DNA of 64,000 bases from Pseudomonadota bacterium (GTDB lineage: Bacteria; Pseudomonadota; Gammaproteobacteria; Steroidobacterales; Steroidobacteraceae): assembly GCA_021843755.1 (NCBI GenBank), contig JAKBWB010000002.1:34681-98680 (forward strand). Direction: 5' to 3'. Both the position numbers and the translations under genes were made by a program. The notes beneath the pieces are model-generated. The model was given only the letters and a program-made list of their open reading frames with translations, made no database searches and was not told the DNA's origin. Within the stretch, counting starts at the first letter, position 1, and each line of letters starts with the position of its first letter. This document shows positions 17,682-28,740 of the stretch, in pieces.

Positions 17682-18506
17682 CTATGCGCTGCGGTCGCGG
17701 ACCGTCACCGGCGCCCCCCGTCCCAGGCCGAGGCCTTCCGCCGCGCTCTGCTCGGCCCGGGCGATCTCAAGCACCCCGAACGAATTGATCAGCGCCAGGT
17801 ACTGTCCCGGTTGGCGATCTCCGTAGGTACGCAGCAGGGGAAAGGCATGGTGCCCGGTGCGCACCAGCGGCAGCCGGAATCGCTCGAGGAGCGCGCCATC
17901 GATGTTGGTGATCAGATTGCCGAAGTGATCGATGGTGATCACCACTCCGCTGACGCTTGCGGCATCGGCCGTGGGCTCCTCCACCCACGCCGGCACGAGG
18001 GACTCGGCGGCGGCCGTTTCGCCCAGCTCAGCGGGCCGAGCGCGGCCCGCGGCCAATTCCGCGGCCACGGGAGCGAAGATGTCCCGACCGTGAAACGTCG
18101 CACTGGCGCGTGAGATCCCGAGCCGCGCCAGCCCAGCGGGGCGCAGCCGCACCACCTCGGCGTCCCCATGCCGGGCCACCAGCGGCGCCAGCAGACCGTT
18201 GTCCGGCGCGAGAAACACATGCCCCGCGGCACAGACCACGACGATGTCGCGCGAAGTGCCGACCCCGGGATCGACCACCGCGACGTGAACCGTGCCGGCC
18301 GGAAAGTAGGCAAACGCGCGCACCAGCCAGAAGCCGGCCTCGGCGGGCCAATGCACCAGGATCTGGTGCGTCAGGTCAATGACGCGCGCCGCCGGAAAGC
18401 GCCCGAGAATGCGCCCCTTCATCACGCCGACGAACGGGCCCTGGTGGCCGAAGTCGGTGGTCAGCGTGATGACTCCGCTCGGGGCCGGGAAGCCCGGCCG
18501 GCTCAT
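17682..18506 (-). CDS. SAM hydroxide adenosyltransferase (DUF62 family)
   Basis: About 274 residues. The family motifs are all visible: TDFGHQGPFVGVMKG, VIDLTHQI, HVAVVDPGVGT, APDNGLLAP, GRDIFAPVAA and DHFGNLITNI. DUF62 proteins, related to the SAM chlorinases/fluorinases, hydrolyse S-adenosylmethionine to adenosine and methionine using water. The ATG at 18506 overlaps the stop of the DksA-like gene as ATGA, so the pair is translationally coupled. Confidence 0.92.
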   Translation of the reverse strand: MSRPGFPAPSGVITLTTDFGHQGPFVGVMKGRILGRFPAARVIDLTHQILVHWPAEAGFWLVRAFAYFPAGTVHVAVVDPGVGTSRDIVVVCAAGHVFLAPDNGLLAPLVARHGDAEVVRLRPAGLARLGISRASATFHGRDIFAPVAAELAAGRARPAELGETAAAESLVPAWVEEPTADAASVSGVVITIDHFGNLITNIDGALLERFRLPLVRTGHHAFPLLRTYGDRQPGQYLALINSFGVLEIARAEQSAAEGLGLGRGAPVTVRDRSA

Positions 18507-18895
18507 CGGGCTCGCCTCGGTCCGCCCCGCTGCCCATCGGCGCACTTGCGGCAGCAATCCGTGTAGGGAACCGCCGCGAGCCGCCCCTCCTCGATCGGCT
18601 CGCCGCACACGACGCAGATGGCGTACGTGCCCGCGTCGAGTCGGCGCAAGGCCGCCTGGATCTGACGCAGCTCCTCGCGGGCCGATTCGTTGATCGCCCC
18701 GAGAACCTCATCGCTCTCCCGCTGGGTGACCTGCTCGGCGAAATCCGCGCTCAGCGGATCGGATTCGTGGCGCAGATCGGCGCTCGCGCTGCTCGCGCGA
18801 CTCTGCAGCTCTTCACGCCGCCTCAGCAGGCGGGCTCGTACGGCTTGTGTGTCCACAGGAGTCTCCGGCCGGTGCACACGGCGCCTGGTTTTCAC
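18503..18895 (-). CDS. TraR/DksA-family zinc-finger protein
   Basis: 130 residues. A helical N-terminal region (about 15-75) is followed by a C4 zinc finger, CVVCGEPIEEGRL...CCRKC. The order is that of DksA/TraR proteins, which insert a coiled coil into the RNA polymerase secondary channel. The coiled-coil tip carries an acidic SDPLSADFAEQ segment rather than an obvious DksA DxxDxA, so it may be a DksA paralogue with a different effect. It is coupled to the SAM hydrolase downstream. Confidence 0.85.
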   Translation of the reverse strand: MKTRRRVHRPETPVDTQAVRARLLRRREELQSRASSASADLRHESDPLSADFAEQVTQRESDEVLGAINESAREELRQIQAALRRLDAGTYAICVVCGEPIEEGRLAAVPYTDCCRKCADGQRGGPRRAR

Positions 18896-18970
18896 GCACC
18901 CCGATGCTGCGCCCAGCGCGGCGGCATGTGGAAAATACCTAGCGCGCCGGACGCCTTGGCGGCAACATAC

Positions 18971-18986
18971 TTACTCAGTTGAGCAA
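18971..18986. promoter_or_regulatory. Imperfect palindrome upstream of the FixJ-type regulator
   Basis: TTACTCAGTTGAGCAA reads as TTxCTCA-GT-TGAGxAA, with one mismatched pair per arm. It lies between the divergent DksA-like and fixJ-like genes, 66 bases before the regulator start. It could be an operator for either side. No known consensus is claimed. Confidence 0.35.
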
Positions 18987-19052
18987 TCATGTCCATTCCC
19001 GTCGTTCCGCCGACGAACGCCAATGGCCCCTCCCGCCGCCGGTGAAAGTCCG

Positions 19053-19673
19053 ATGGAAACAGCCCGCGAATTGAAGCCCACGGTTTTCGTGGTCGATGAT
19101 GACGAGGCGGTCCGCGCCTCGCTGCGACTGCTGCTGAAGTCGGTGGGCCTGCCCGCCACGGTGTATTGCAGCGCCCAGGAGTTCCTCGCCCAGTACGATG
19201 TGCGCCAGCCGGGCTGCGTGGTGCTCGACGTGCGCATGCCGGGCATGAGCGGGCTGGAGCTGCAGCAGCTGCTCAATCTGCGCGGCGCAACCGTACCGGT
19301 GATCTTCATCACCGGCCACGGCGACATCCCGATGGCGGTCGAGGCGATGCAGCACGGCGCGTTCGACTTCCTGCAAAAGCCCTTCCGTGATCAGGATCTG
19401 CTCGATCGCGTCCAGCGCGCGCTTGAGAAAGATCAGCGAACGCGCCAGGAGCTGAAGGAACAGGATCGCATCCGCGAGCGCCTCGAATCGCTCACCCCGC
19501 GCGAGCGCGAAGTCCTCAACCTCATCACCCGCGGCAAGCCGAACAAAGTGGTGGCGGCCGACCTCGGAGTCAGTCAGCGCACGGTGGAGATCCACCGCGC
19601 GCGGGTCATGGAAAAGATGGGAGCCTCATCCTTCGCGCAGCTCGTCCGCATGGTCCTCGATACCGAGGCTTGA
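19053..19673 (+). CDS. FixJ-type response regulator (receiver + LuxR HTH)
   Basis: 206 residues. The receiver has the acidic cluster VDDDE, the phosphorylatable Asp59 (VVLDVRMPGMSG) and Lys in FLQKPF. The C-terminal LuxR-type HTH reads LTPREREVLNLITRGKPNKVVA and VSQRTVEIHRARV. It resembles FixJ/TtrR/NodW regulators. No sensor kinase is adjacent. The start at ATG 19053 places VFVVDDDE at the usual position; ATG 19023 would add ten residues. Only 11 bases separate it from the glycosylase gene, so they may be co-transcribed. Confidence 0.9.
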   Translation: METARELKPTVFVVDDDEAVRASLRLLLKSVGLPATVYCSAQEFLAQYDVRQPGCVVLDVRMPGMSGLELQQLLNLRGATVPVIFITGHGDIPMAVEAMQHGAFDFLQKPFRDQDLLDRVQRALEKDQRTRQELKEQDRIRERLESLTPREREVLNLITRGKPNKVVAADLGVSQRTVEIHRARVMEKMGASSFAQLVRMVLDTEA

Positions 19674-19684
19674 ACTGAGCCGCG

Positions 19685-20350
19685 ATGGGCCGGATCCGCC
19701 GTGCAGGTGTGCCGCGCGCCGGCGAGGCCGGTGACCCGAGCGCCGCCCGACAGAGCGGCCGTGACGGTGTATCCCAATCCCGCCGGCTGGATCGAGCGTT
19801 CTATGGCCACAGTACGCTCACCGTCGCGCGTGCGCTCATCGGCCTGCACTTGGTGCATCGCGTCGGGGCCGTGCGGCGCGTCGGGCGAATCGTCGAGACG
19901 GAAGCCTATCTCGGCCCGGCCGACCGGGCCGCCCACTCCGCGCGCGGGCGAACGGCACGCACCACGGTGATGTTCGGTCCCCCTGGATACGCCTATGTGT
20001 ACTTCATCTACGGTATGTGGCACTGCCTGAACGTAGTCACCGGGGATGAGGGGGTACCCCATGCCGTGCTGCTGCGTGCCCTCGAGCCGCTGGCCGGCCT
20101 CGAGGGAAGCGCGTCAGGCCCGGGGCTGCTGTGCCGCGCAATGGGCATCGACCGCCGGCACAACGGACTCGACCTGTGCGGGAACGCCTTGTGGATCGAG
20201 CGCCCGGCGGCTGCTCGTGCCGTACACATCGGCCGCAGCGCACGCATCGGCATCGATCATGCGGGCGAGTGGGCCACCCGCCCCTGGCGCTTCTTCGACC
20301 GCGACTCGCCGTTCGTCTCCGGCCGGCGCTCACGCGCGTCCATGCGCTAG
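19685..20350 (+). CDS. 3-methyladenine DNA glycosylase (AAG/MPG family)
   Basis: 221 residues. Recognised by RAFYGHSTLTVARALIG, RIVETEAYLGPADRAAHSARG (catalytic Glu), FGPPGYAYVYFIYGMWHCLN and GPGLLCRAMGI. This human-MPG-like family excises alkylated and deaminated purines. About 30 residues precede the usual start of the domain, and the first ATG may not be the real start. It lies directly after the FixJ-type regulator. Confidence 0.92.
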   Translation: MGRIRRAGVPRAGEAGDPSAARQSGRDGVSQSRRLDRAFYGHSTLTVARALIGLHLVHRVGAVRRVGRIVETEAYLGPADRAAHSARGRTARTTVMFGPPGYAYVYFIYGMWHCLNVVTGDEGVPHAVLLRALEPLAGLEGSASGPGLLCRAMGIDRRHNGLDLCGNALWIERPAAARAVHIGRSARIGIDHAGEWATRPWRFFDRDSPFVSGRRSRASMR

Positions 20351-20456
20351 CCCAGCCTGCCGGGGGCCGCGCGGCCCGACGCGCCCGACCCGCCATTCGC
20401 GCCATTCGCGCTCCTCGAATTCCGCCAACGAATATACTGGGCCACCGAGAACCCCC

Positions 20457-23120
20457 ATGCCCACCGCTCACGACCTCAACACCCGGGTCGCCCCCCGCGA
20501 GACCCGACTGGCCGATTATCGGCCCCCAGCCTTCCTCGTCGACACGGTGGCACTGGATTTCGTGCTCGATCCGCACGCCACGGTGGTACGTTCCCGCCTG
20601 ACGCTGCGCCGCAACCCGGCCGCCCCTCCGGGTCAGCCCCTGCGGCTCGACGGCGCCGGCCAACCGGTGCGCGCCATCGCGCTCGATGGCACCGGCCTGG
20701 ATGCCCATCGCTGGCGGCTGGACGGCTCGTCGCTCCTCATCGACGACCTCCCGCACAGCTGCACCCTGGAGCTCGAGACGGTCATCGACCCCTCGGCCAA
20801 TACCGAACTCTCAGGCCTCTACGTCTCCAACGACGCCTTCTTCACCCAGTGCGAGGCCGAAGGTTTCCGCCGCATCACCTATTTCCCCGACCGGCCGGAC
20901 GTGATGGCGCGCTACACGGTCAGCCTCACCGCCGATCCGCACGCCTGTCCGGTGATGCTCTCCAACGGCAATCCCGGTCCGCTGGAGAGACTCGCGGACG
21001 GCCGCCACCGCATCACCTGGACGGACCCCCACCCCAAGCCCTGCTACCTGTTCGCGCTGGTCGCCGGCCGGCTGGTCGCGGTACGCGACCGCTTCACCAC
21101 CGGCTCGGGGCGCGAGGTGGCACTGGCGATCTGGGTGCGCCCCGGCGACGAGGCGCGCTGCGCGCACGCGATGCGCTCGCTGAAGACGGCGATGGCGTGG
21201 GACGAGGAGCGCTTCGGCCTGGAATACGACCTCGACGTGTTCAACATCGCCGCCGTGTCCGATTTCAACATGGGAGCGATGGAGAACAAAGGGCTCAACA
21301 TCTTCAACGCTCGATGCGTACTGGCGGATCCGCAATCCGCGACCGACACGGACTACCAACAGATCGAGTCGGTCATCGGCCACGAGTATTTCCACAACTG
21401 GACCGGCAACCGCGTCACCTGCCGCGACTGGTTCCAGCTGTCGCTGAAGGAAGGACTCACGGTCTATCGCGAACAGGAATTCACGATGGACCAGGGCTCG
21501 GCGGCGGTGAAACGCATCGCCGACGTGCGGGTGCTGCGCGCGACGCAGTTCCGCGAGGATGCCGGGCCGCTCGCCCATCCGGTACAGCCCGACCGCTATC
21601 AGGCAATCGATAACTTCTACACCGCGACGGTCTACAACAAAGGCGCCGAGGTCATTCGCATGATGGCCACCATCATCGGCCGCGCGGCGTTCCGCCGCGG
21701 CATGGACCTGTATTTCGCCCGCCACGACAACCAGGCCGTCACCATCGACGATTTCGTCGCAGCGATGGCGGATGCCTCCGGTGTCGAGCTGAGCGCCTTC
21801 AAGCTCTGGTACCACCAGGCGGGCACGCCGGAGCTGACCATTTCCGAGCAATACGATCCGGCCACCCGGCGCTATGTCCTCACCGTGGCGCAACACACCC
21901 CGCCCACCCCCGGCCAGCCGGAAAAGCAGCCGCTGGTGGTGCCGTTGGCAATGGGTCTGTTGGACGCCCGGGGCGCGGAGCTGCCCCTGCGGCTCGCCGG
22001 CGAGCCGGCGGCCCGATCCGGCACGCGCGTGCTGCTGGTCCAGGCGGCGCAATCGCGCTTCGTGTTCGAGGATGTACCCGACCGGCCGGTACCGTCGCTG
22101 CTGCGCGGCTTTTCCGCACCGGTGCGGCTCACCGGACTGAGCGGACAGCAGCTGAGCTTCCTGGCCACCCACGACAACGACTCGTTCGCGCGTTGGGACG
22201 CCGGGCAGCGCTACGCGACCAACGTCTTGCTGGCGATGGCGCAGTCCTGGCGCCGGGGTGAGACGCCGGCGCTCGACCGTGACATCATCGCCGCAGCCGC
22301 CGCAACGCTCGCCGGCGCTGAGGCGGATCCGGCGTTTGCGGCCGCGGCGCTGACGCTGCCGAGCGAGGGGTACCTCGCGGACCAGCAGGAAATCGTCGAT
22401 CCCGATGCGATTCACGCCGTGCGCGAGGCGGCGCGCGGCGCCATCGGCCGGGCGCTGTGCGCGCAACTACGCGCGGCCTATGACCGACTCGCGGATTCAG
22501 GGCCGTATCGCCCCGACGGCGCGGCGATCGCACGCCGCGCCCTGCGCAATACCTGCCTGGCCTATCTGCTCGCCGCCGGTCAGAGCGACGGTCTGCGGCT
22601 GGCGAAGGCGCAGTTCGACCGCGGCGCCAACATGACCGACGTCCTGGCCGCTCTGGCGGTGCTGGCCGATGTCAACTGTCCGCAGCGGACCGAGGCACTG
22701 GCGGCGTTTCATGCCCGCTGGCGCGCCGACGCGCTGGTGCTGGACAAGTGGTTTGCGATCCAAGCGACCGCGACGCTGCCGGATACGCCACAGGCGGTGC
22801 GCGCTCTGGCCGCCCATGCGGATTTCGATCTCCGCAACCCCAACCGCGTACGCGCGCTGGCGGGCAGCTTCTCCGTCGGCAACCCGGTACGGTTCCACAC
22901 CGCCTCGGGTGAGGGCTACGATTTCCTGGCGGACATGATCCTCGCGGTCGATCCGCTCAACCCGCAGGTGGCAGCACGGCTCATCGCCCCGCTCGGCCAA
23001 TGGCGGCGGATGGATACGGCGCGGGGAGTGAAGATGCGGGCGGCCTTGCAGCGCATTTGCGCTGCGCCGAGCCTCAGCCGCAACACCGGCGAGATGGCCG
23101 GACTCAGCCTCGCGGCGTGA
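20457..23120 (+). CDS. pepN: Aminopeptidase N
   Basis: 887 residues, full length for bacterial PepN (M1 family). It has GAMENKGLNIFN near residue 272, the zinc motif HEYFHNW near 309 and the second Glu ligand in LKEGLTVYREQEF about 19 residues later. It removes N-terminal residues from peptides in the cytoplasm during protein turnover. The start at ATG 20457 gives MPTAHDLNTRVAPRETRLADY, which matches the family. It converges with mccA across 18 bases. Confidence 0.96.
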   Translation: MPTAHDLNTRVAPRETRLADYRPPAFLVDTVALDFVLDPHATVVRSRLTLRRNPAAPPGQPLRLDGAGQPVRAIALDGTGLDAHRWRLDGSSLLIDDLPHSCTLELETVIDPSANTELSGLYVSNDAFFTQCEAEGFRRITYFPDRPDVMARYTVSLTADPHACPVMLSNGNPGPLERLADGRHRITWTDPHPKPCYLFALVAGRLVAVRDRFTTGSGREVALAIWVRPGDEARCAHAMRSLKTAMAWDEERFGLEYDLDVFNIAAVSDFNMGAMENKGLNIFNARCVLADPQSATDTDYQQIESVIGHEYFHNWTGNRVTCRDWFQLSLKEGLTVYREQEFTMDQGSAAVKRIADVRVLRATQFREDAGPLAHPVQPDRYQAIDNFYTATVYNKGAEVIRMMATIIGRAAFRRGMDLYFARHDNQAVTIDDFVAAMADASGVELSAFKLWYHQAGTPELTISEQYDPATRRYVLTVAQHTPPTPGQPEKQPLVVPLAMGLLDARGAELPLRLAGEPAARSGTRVLLVQAAQSRFVFEDVPDRPVPSLLRGFSAPVRLTGLSGQQLSFLATHDNDSFARWDAGQRYATNVLLAMAQSWRRGETPALDRDIIAAAAATLAGAEADPAFAAAALTLPSEGYLADQQEIVDPDAIHAVREAARGAIGRALCAQLRAAYDRLADSGPYRPDGAAIARRALRNTCLAYLLAAGQSDGLRLAKAQFDRGANMTDVLAALAVLADVNCPQRTEALAAFHARWRADALVLDKWFAIQATATLPDTPQAVRALAAHADFDLRNPNRVRALAGSFSVGNPVRFHTASGEGYDFLADMILAVDPLNPQVAARLIAPLGQWRRMDTARGVKMRAALQRICAAPSLSRNTGEMAGLSLAA

Positions 23121-23138
23121 GCGCCCGCGCGGGCCGTC

Positions 23139-25133
23139 CTAACCGGCGTCGCCGGCGGGCGAGAGTGACAGCAGCTCGCTGCCCTCGGACACGCGCTCCC
23201 CGGGCCCGAAGTGAATCCCCGTCACCCGCCCATCGAACGGAGCGGTGATGCCATGCTCCATCTTCATCGCTTCGATGACCATCAGCGTCTCACCGGCGCG
23301 CACCGACTGACCGACCTCGACGTTGACCGCAGCCACCACTCCGGGAAGCGGCGTCGTGAGCCCGCCGGTGCCGACCGATGCCTCGAACATGCGCGTGCGC
23401 GGATCCTCGATCTCGAACTCGTGATGGGCCGCCTCGAGCCACAGATGCAGCCGCGAGCCCTCGCGCAGACCGCGCGCGCAATATCGGACCGTCCCGATGC
23501 GGGCCGAGAACCACGGCGCCGAAGCACTCGCCTCGGCGATCGCCACGTGCCGGGGTGACCCGCCCGCGGCCGCATCCCCGCCGGCAATCTGCACGCGGCG
23601 CGGCGCGCCGCCTGCACAGCACACCGTCAGCCGATAGGACATGCCCGCAATCGAGAGCGCGAGCTCGAACCGCGCCGCCAGGTTGGGCATAAAGCCGTCG
23701 CGGGCCGCCCAGGGGTTGGCGTCGCATCCGCCCGCGTACACGAGCAGTGCCGCCAGCGCGAGCGCCGCATCGGGAACCGGCTCGGGAGCGGCAAACTCGC
23801 TGCCTCGCTCGGCCAGCAGAGCGACGCTGTGGCGCGCTTGCAGGAACACATCCGAGCGCAGAATGCGGCTCAGCCAGCGTTCGTTGGTTCGTACGCCGGC
23901 GAGGTAGGTGTGCTCGAGCGCCGCGGCCAGCGAGTGGGCCGCCTGAGTCCGTTCGCTCGCGACGGAGATCACCTTCGCGAGCAGCGAGTCGTAGACGGCC
24001 GGCACGCTGTCGCCGGTGTCGAATCCCGCATCGACTCTCAGTCCCGCCTCGCTCGGCCACTCGGCCAGACGGAGCGCGCCGGCGCTCGGCAGGAACTCGC
24101 GCCAGGGATCCTCCGCGCACACCCTCGCCTCGATGGCGTGGCCGCGGATGTGAATCTGATCCTGGGTGAGAGCCAGCGGCTCACCCGCCGCGATGCGCAG
24201 CTGCCACTCGACCAGATCGAGCCCGCTGACCGCTTCGGTGACGGTGTGCTCGACCTGCAGCCGCGTATTCATCTCCAGGAAATAGAACGCGCGCCCATCA
24301 AACAGAAACTCCACCGTCCCGGCGCTGCGATAACCGATGTCGCGCGCCACCTGCACGGCCGCCGCGCGCAGACTCGCCCGCAGCGGCGCGGGCAGCCCCG
24401 GCGCGGGCGCCTCCTCGATGAGCTTCTGATGGCGGCGTTGAATCGAACAATCGCGATCCCCGAGATGGATGCAGTGACCGTGGCAATCCGCGAGCACCTG
24501 CACCTCGATGTGGCGCGGCGCGGGCAGATAGCGCTCGATCAGCAGCCTGCCGTCCCCGAAGCCGCTCTCGGCCAACCGGCGCGCCGCCGCGAGCGCCGCG
24601 GGCAGCTGCGAGGCTTCGTGCACCACGTGCATGCCCTTGCCGCCACCGCCGGCGGCCGGCTTGATCATGAGCGGAAAGCCGGCTTTGAGGGCCTCGGCCT
24701 GCAGGTGCTCGAGGTCCTGCCGCTCGCCCTCATACCCCGGCAGGACCGCGATCCCGGCGGCGCGCACCCGTGCCTTGGCGAGGCTCTTGATACCCATCGC
24801 CTCGATGGCCTGCGGGCCGGGTCCGACGAAGATCAGGCCCGCCGCCTCGCATGCGCGCGCGAAGCCGGCGTTCTCCGCCAGAAAGCCATAGCCGGGGTGG
24901 ATGGCCTCGGCTCCCGTGGCACGCGCCGCGGCGATGATCGCCTCTGCGTCGAGATAGCTGGCTGCCGCCGCCGGCGGGCCGATACGCACCGCCACATCGG
25001 CGGCGCGCACGTGGCGGGCCGCAACATCGGCGTCGGAGTAAACCGCCACGGTCGCGACACCCAGGCGGCGTGCGGTGCGCATAATGCGACAGGCGATCTC
25101 GCCGCGGTTGGCAACCAACAGACGTCGGAACAT
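23139..25133 (-). CDS. mccA: 3-methylcrotonyl-CoA carboxylase, biotin-containing alpha subunit
   Basis: About 664 residues. The biotin carboxylase part begins MFRRLLVANRGEIACRI and carries the ATP-grasp glycine loop PAAGGGGKGM and FLEMNTRLQVEHTVTE. The C-terminal biotinyl domain has EAMKMEH with the biotinylated Lys. With MccB it carboxylates 3-methylcrotonyl-CoA in leucine breakdown. Adjacency to MccB and isovaleryl-CoA dehydrogenase favours this over acetyl- or propionyl-CoA substrates. The ATG at 25133 is chosen; a GTG at 25145 overlapping the mccB stop (ATGTGA) is equally plausible and would mean coupling. Confidence 0.92.
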   Translation of the reverse strand: MFRRLLVANRGEIACRIMRTARRLGVATVAVYSDADVAARHVRAADVAVRIGPPAAAASYLDAEAIIAAARATGAEAIHPGYGFLAENAGFARACEAAGLIFVGPGPQAIEAMGIKSLAKARVRAAGIAVLPGYEGERQDLEHLQAEALKAGFPLMIKPAAGGGGKGMHVVHEASQLPAALAAARRLAESGFGDGRLLIERYLPAPRHIEVQVLADCHGHCIHLGDRDCSIQRRHQKLIEEAPAPGLPAPLRASLRAAAVQVARDIGYRSAGTVEFLFDGRAFYFLEMNTRLQVEHTVTEAVSGLDLVEWQLRIAAGEPLALTQDQIHIRGHAIEARVCAEDPWREFLPSAGALRLAEWPSEAGLRVDAGFDTGDSVPAVYDSLLAKVISVASERTQAAHSLAAALEHTYLAGVRTNERWLSRILRSDVFLQARHSVALLAERGSEFAAPEPVPDAALALAALLVYAGGCDANPWAARDGFMPNLAARFELALSIAGMSYRLTVCCAGGAPRRVQIAGGDAAAGGSPRHVAIAEASASAPWFSARIGTVRYCARGLREGSRLHLWLEAAHHEFEIEDPRTRMFEASVGTGGLTTPLPGVVAAVNVEVGQSVRAGETLMVIEAMKMEHGITAPFDGRVTGIHFGPGERVSEGSELLSLSPAGDAG

Positions 25134-25141
25134 CGGCGTGC

Positions 25142-26746
<1,605 letters not shown>

Positions 26747-26766
26747 GGGCTTGTCACGTCGCAATA

Positions 26767-26779
26767 ATTGTCGGACAAT
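26767..26779. promoter_or_regulatory. FadR-family operator in the mccB / ivd divergent promoter
   Basis: ATTGTCGGACAAT is a perfect 6+1+6 palindrome and contains TTGTCGGACAA, which fits the TNGTNNNACNA consensus established for FadR-subfamily GntR regulators. It lies 20 bases from the mccB start and 32 bases from the dehydrogenase start, next to a TACAAT -10-like element (26782-26787). The likely ligand protein is the FadR-type regulator encoded at 27982. Repression of both arms is inferred. Confidence 0.7.
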
Positions 26780-26811
26780 CATACAATCGCTTCCCGATGG
26801 AAGACAAGCTC

Positions 26812-27975
26812 ATGTCCGTCACCGACAACGGCTTTGGCCTCGACGAGGCCACCGAGGAGATCCGAGTACAGGTACGCCGATTCGCCGCCGAGCGCATCGC
26901 GCCCCGCGCCGCCGAAATCGACCGCAGCAACGAGTTTCCCCGTGACCTGTGGCCCGAGCTGGGAGCCCTCGGCCTGCTCGGCGTCACTGTGCCGGAACGT
27001 TGGGGCGGCGCCGGCCTGGGTTATCTGGCGCATGTCATCGCCATGGAGGAAATCTCCCGCGCCTCGGGATCCGTCGGCCTCTCGTACGGCGCGCATTCCA
27101 ACTTGTGCGTCAACCAGCTGCGCCTCAACGGCACCGACGCGCAGCGCGATCGCTACTTGCCGAAGCTCCTCAGCGGCGAGCACGTCGGCGCGCTCGCCAT
27201 GTCCGAGCCGCAGGCCGGATCCGACGTGACCTCGATGCAGCTGGGCGCCACGCAGCGTGGCGGGCACTACTTTCTCACGGGACGCAAGATGTGGATTACG
27301 AACGGCCCGGACGCCGACGTGTTCGTCGTTTACGCCAAGACGGACCGCAATGCCGGCAGCCGCGGCATCACGGCATTCATCGTGGAACGCGGCTTCGCCG
27401 GCTTCAGCGCCGCCCAAAAGCTGGACAAGCTCGGCATGCGGGGCTCGAGCACCTGCGAGCTGGTGTTCGAGGAATGCCCCGTGCCGCAAGAGAACCGGCT
27501 GGGCGAGGAGAACGACGGGGTGCGCGTGCTGATGAGCGGCCTCGACTACGAGCGCGTGGTGCTCGCCGGCGGCCCGCTTGGCCTGATGGCCGCGGCGCTC
27601 GATGTGGTGCTGCCCTACGTGCGCGAGCGCAAGCAGTTCGGCCAACCCATCGGCACGTTCGAGTTGATGCAGGCGAAAGTCGCCGACATGTACGCCGCCC
27701 TCGGCGCCTGCCGTGCCTATGTCTACACCGTCGCGCGCGCGTGCGACGCGGGCCGGGTCAAGCGGCAGGACGCCGCCGCCTGCATTCTGTTCGCCGCCGA
27801 GAAGGCCACCGCCGTAGCGCTCGAGGCGATTCAGGCTCTGGGCGGCAACGGCTATATCAACGACTACCCCGCCGGCAGGCTCCTGCGCGACGCCAAGCTC
27901 TATGAAATCGGCGCCGGCACGCAGGAGATCCGCCGGATGTTGATCGGCCGCGAGCTGTTCGAGCAGGCCGCCTGA
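26812..27975 (+). CDS. ivd: Isovaleryl-CoA dehydrogenase
   Basis: About 387 residues of acyl-CoA dehydrogenase fold, with FAD contacts in [16 protein letters not shown] and [27 protein letters not shown] carries the Glu in helix G that serves as catalytic base in isovaleryl-CoA dehydrogenases, instead of the later position used by most relatives. It converts isovaleryl-CoA to 3-methylcrotonyl-CoA, the substrate of the divergent mccBA product. GGAAGA seven bases upstream supports ATG 26812; ATG 26797 is in frame. The regulator gene follows after six bases. Confidence 0.92.
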   Translation: MSVTDNGFGLDEATEEIRVQVRRFAAERIAPRAAEIDRSNEFPRDLWPELGALGLLGVTVPERWGGAGLGYLAHVIAMEEISRASGSVGLSYGAHSNLCVNQLRLNGTDAQRDRYLPKLLSGEHVGALAMSEPQAGSDVTSMQLGATQRGGHYFLTGRKMWITNGPDADVFVVYAKTDRNAGSRGITAFIVERGFAGFSAAQKLDKLGMRGSSTCELVFEECPVPQENRLGEENDGVRVLMSGLDYERVVLAGGPLGLMAAALDVVLPYVRERKQFGQPIGTFELMQAKVADMYAALGACRAYVYTVARACDAGRVKRQDAAACILFAAEKATAVALEAIQALGGNGYINDYPAGRLLRDAKLYEIGAGTQEIRRMLIGRELFEQAA

Positions 27976-27981
27976 GCCGCA

Positions 27982-28710
27982 ATGAGCGTCGAGTTCGAGC
28001 AACTGACACTCGCGCCGGCCTATCGCAAAGTGGCCGCGGCGATCACCGAGCGCATCGTCAGCCGCGCGCTGCGCGAAGGCGAGCGCCTGCCCCCCGAGAC
28101 CGAGCTTGCCCGTCAGCTGGGCGTCAACCGCTCGACGGTTCGCGAGGCACTGCGCGAGCTCGAGTGCAGCGGCCTGCTCGAGCGCCGCCCGGGCTCCAAG
28201 CGCATGACCGTCAGCCGGCCCACGCACGGCGAGGTGGCTCGGGACGTCAGCCGCGCCTTGGCACTGCACGACGTCACCTTCCTCGAGGTATGGCAGGCAC
28301 TGAGCCACTTCGAGCCGCCCATCGCGGAGGTCGCCGCGCGCGAGCGCAGTGCACCGGACCTCGAGCGCCTGGCGCATGCCCACAGTGTGTTCGGCACCGA
28401 GAACCGTGCAACCGACCAGGCGGTGCACCACACGGCGGAGTTCTTCCGCGCCCTGGGCGCGGCCACCCACAACCAGGTGCTCGCGCTCGTGCACGAGCCG
28501 CTGATCCAGCTCCTCGAGCCCTCTCTGCGCGACATGATCGACCAAGTGCCGCAGGCGCGCTCGCGCATCGCGGCGGCGCAACGGCGCATACTCGAGGCCA
28601 TCGGCGCCCGCGACAGCGAGGCGGCCCGCGCCTGGATGGCCCGACACATCCGTGATTTCAGGAAGGGCTACGAGCTGGCCGGCATTGAGCTCGGCCACCG
28701 CATCGCCTGA
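27982..28710 (+). CDS. FadR/GntR-family transcriptional regulator
   Basis: 242 residues. The N-terminal winged helix (AYRKVAAAITERIVSRALRE, then LPPETELARQLGVNRSTVRE) is a GntR HTH, and the all-helical C-terminal part is an FCD/FadR ligand domain. It lies six bases behind ivd, so it is co-transcribed. The FadR-type operator in the ivd/mccB promoter makes it the probable local regulator of leucine or isovalerate breakdown, with an acyl-CoA as possible ligand. In gammaproteobacteria such as Pseudomonas this job belongs to MerR-type LiuR, so a FadR-type protein here would be a replacement. Confidence 0.9.
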   Translation: MSVEFEQLTLAPAYRKVAAAITERIVSRALREGERLPPETELARQLGVNRSTVREALRELECSGLLERRPGSKRMTVSRPTHGEVARDVSRALALHDVTFLEVWQALSHFEPPIAEVAARERSAPDLERLAHAHSVFGTENRATDQAVHHTAEFFRALGAATHNQVLALVHEPLIQLLEPSLRDMIDQVPQARSRIAAAQRRILEAIGARDSEAARAWMARHIRDFRKGYELAGIELGHRIA

Positions 28711-28740
28711 GGGTTCGGGCCCGGCGCCGGATGCGCTCGC

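Noticed and set aside
23122..23133. GCCCGCGCGGGC as terminator between pepN and mccA.
   Set aside because: The palindrome has no loop bases and no T-run; it is common sequence at this GC content.
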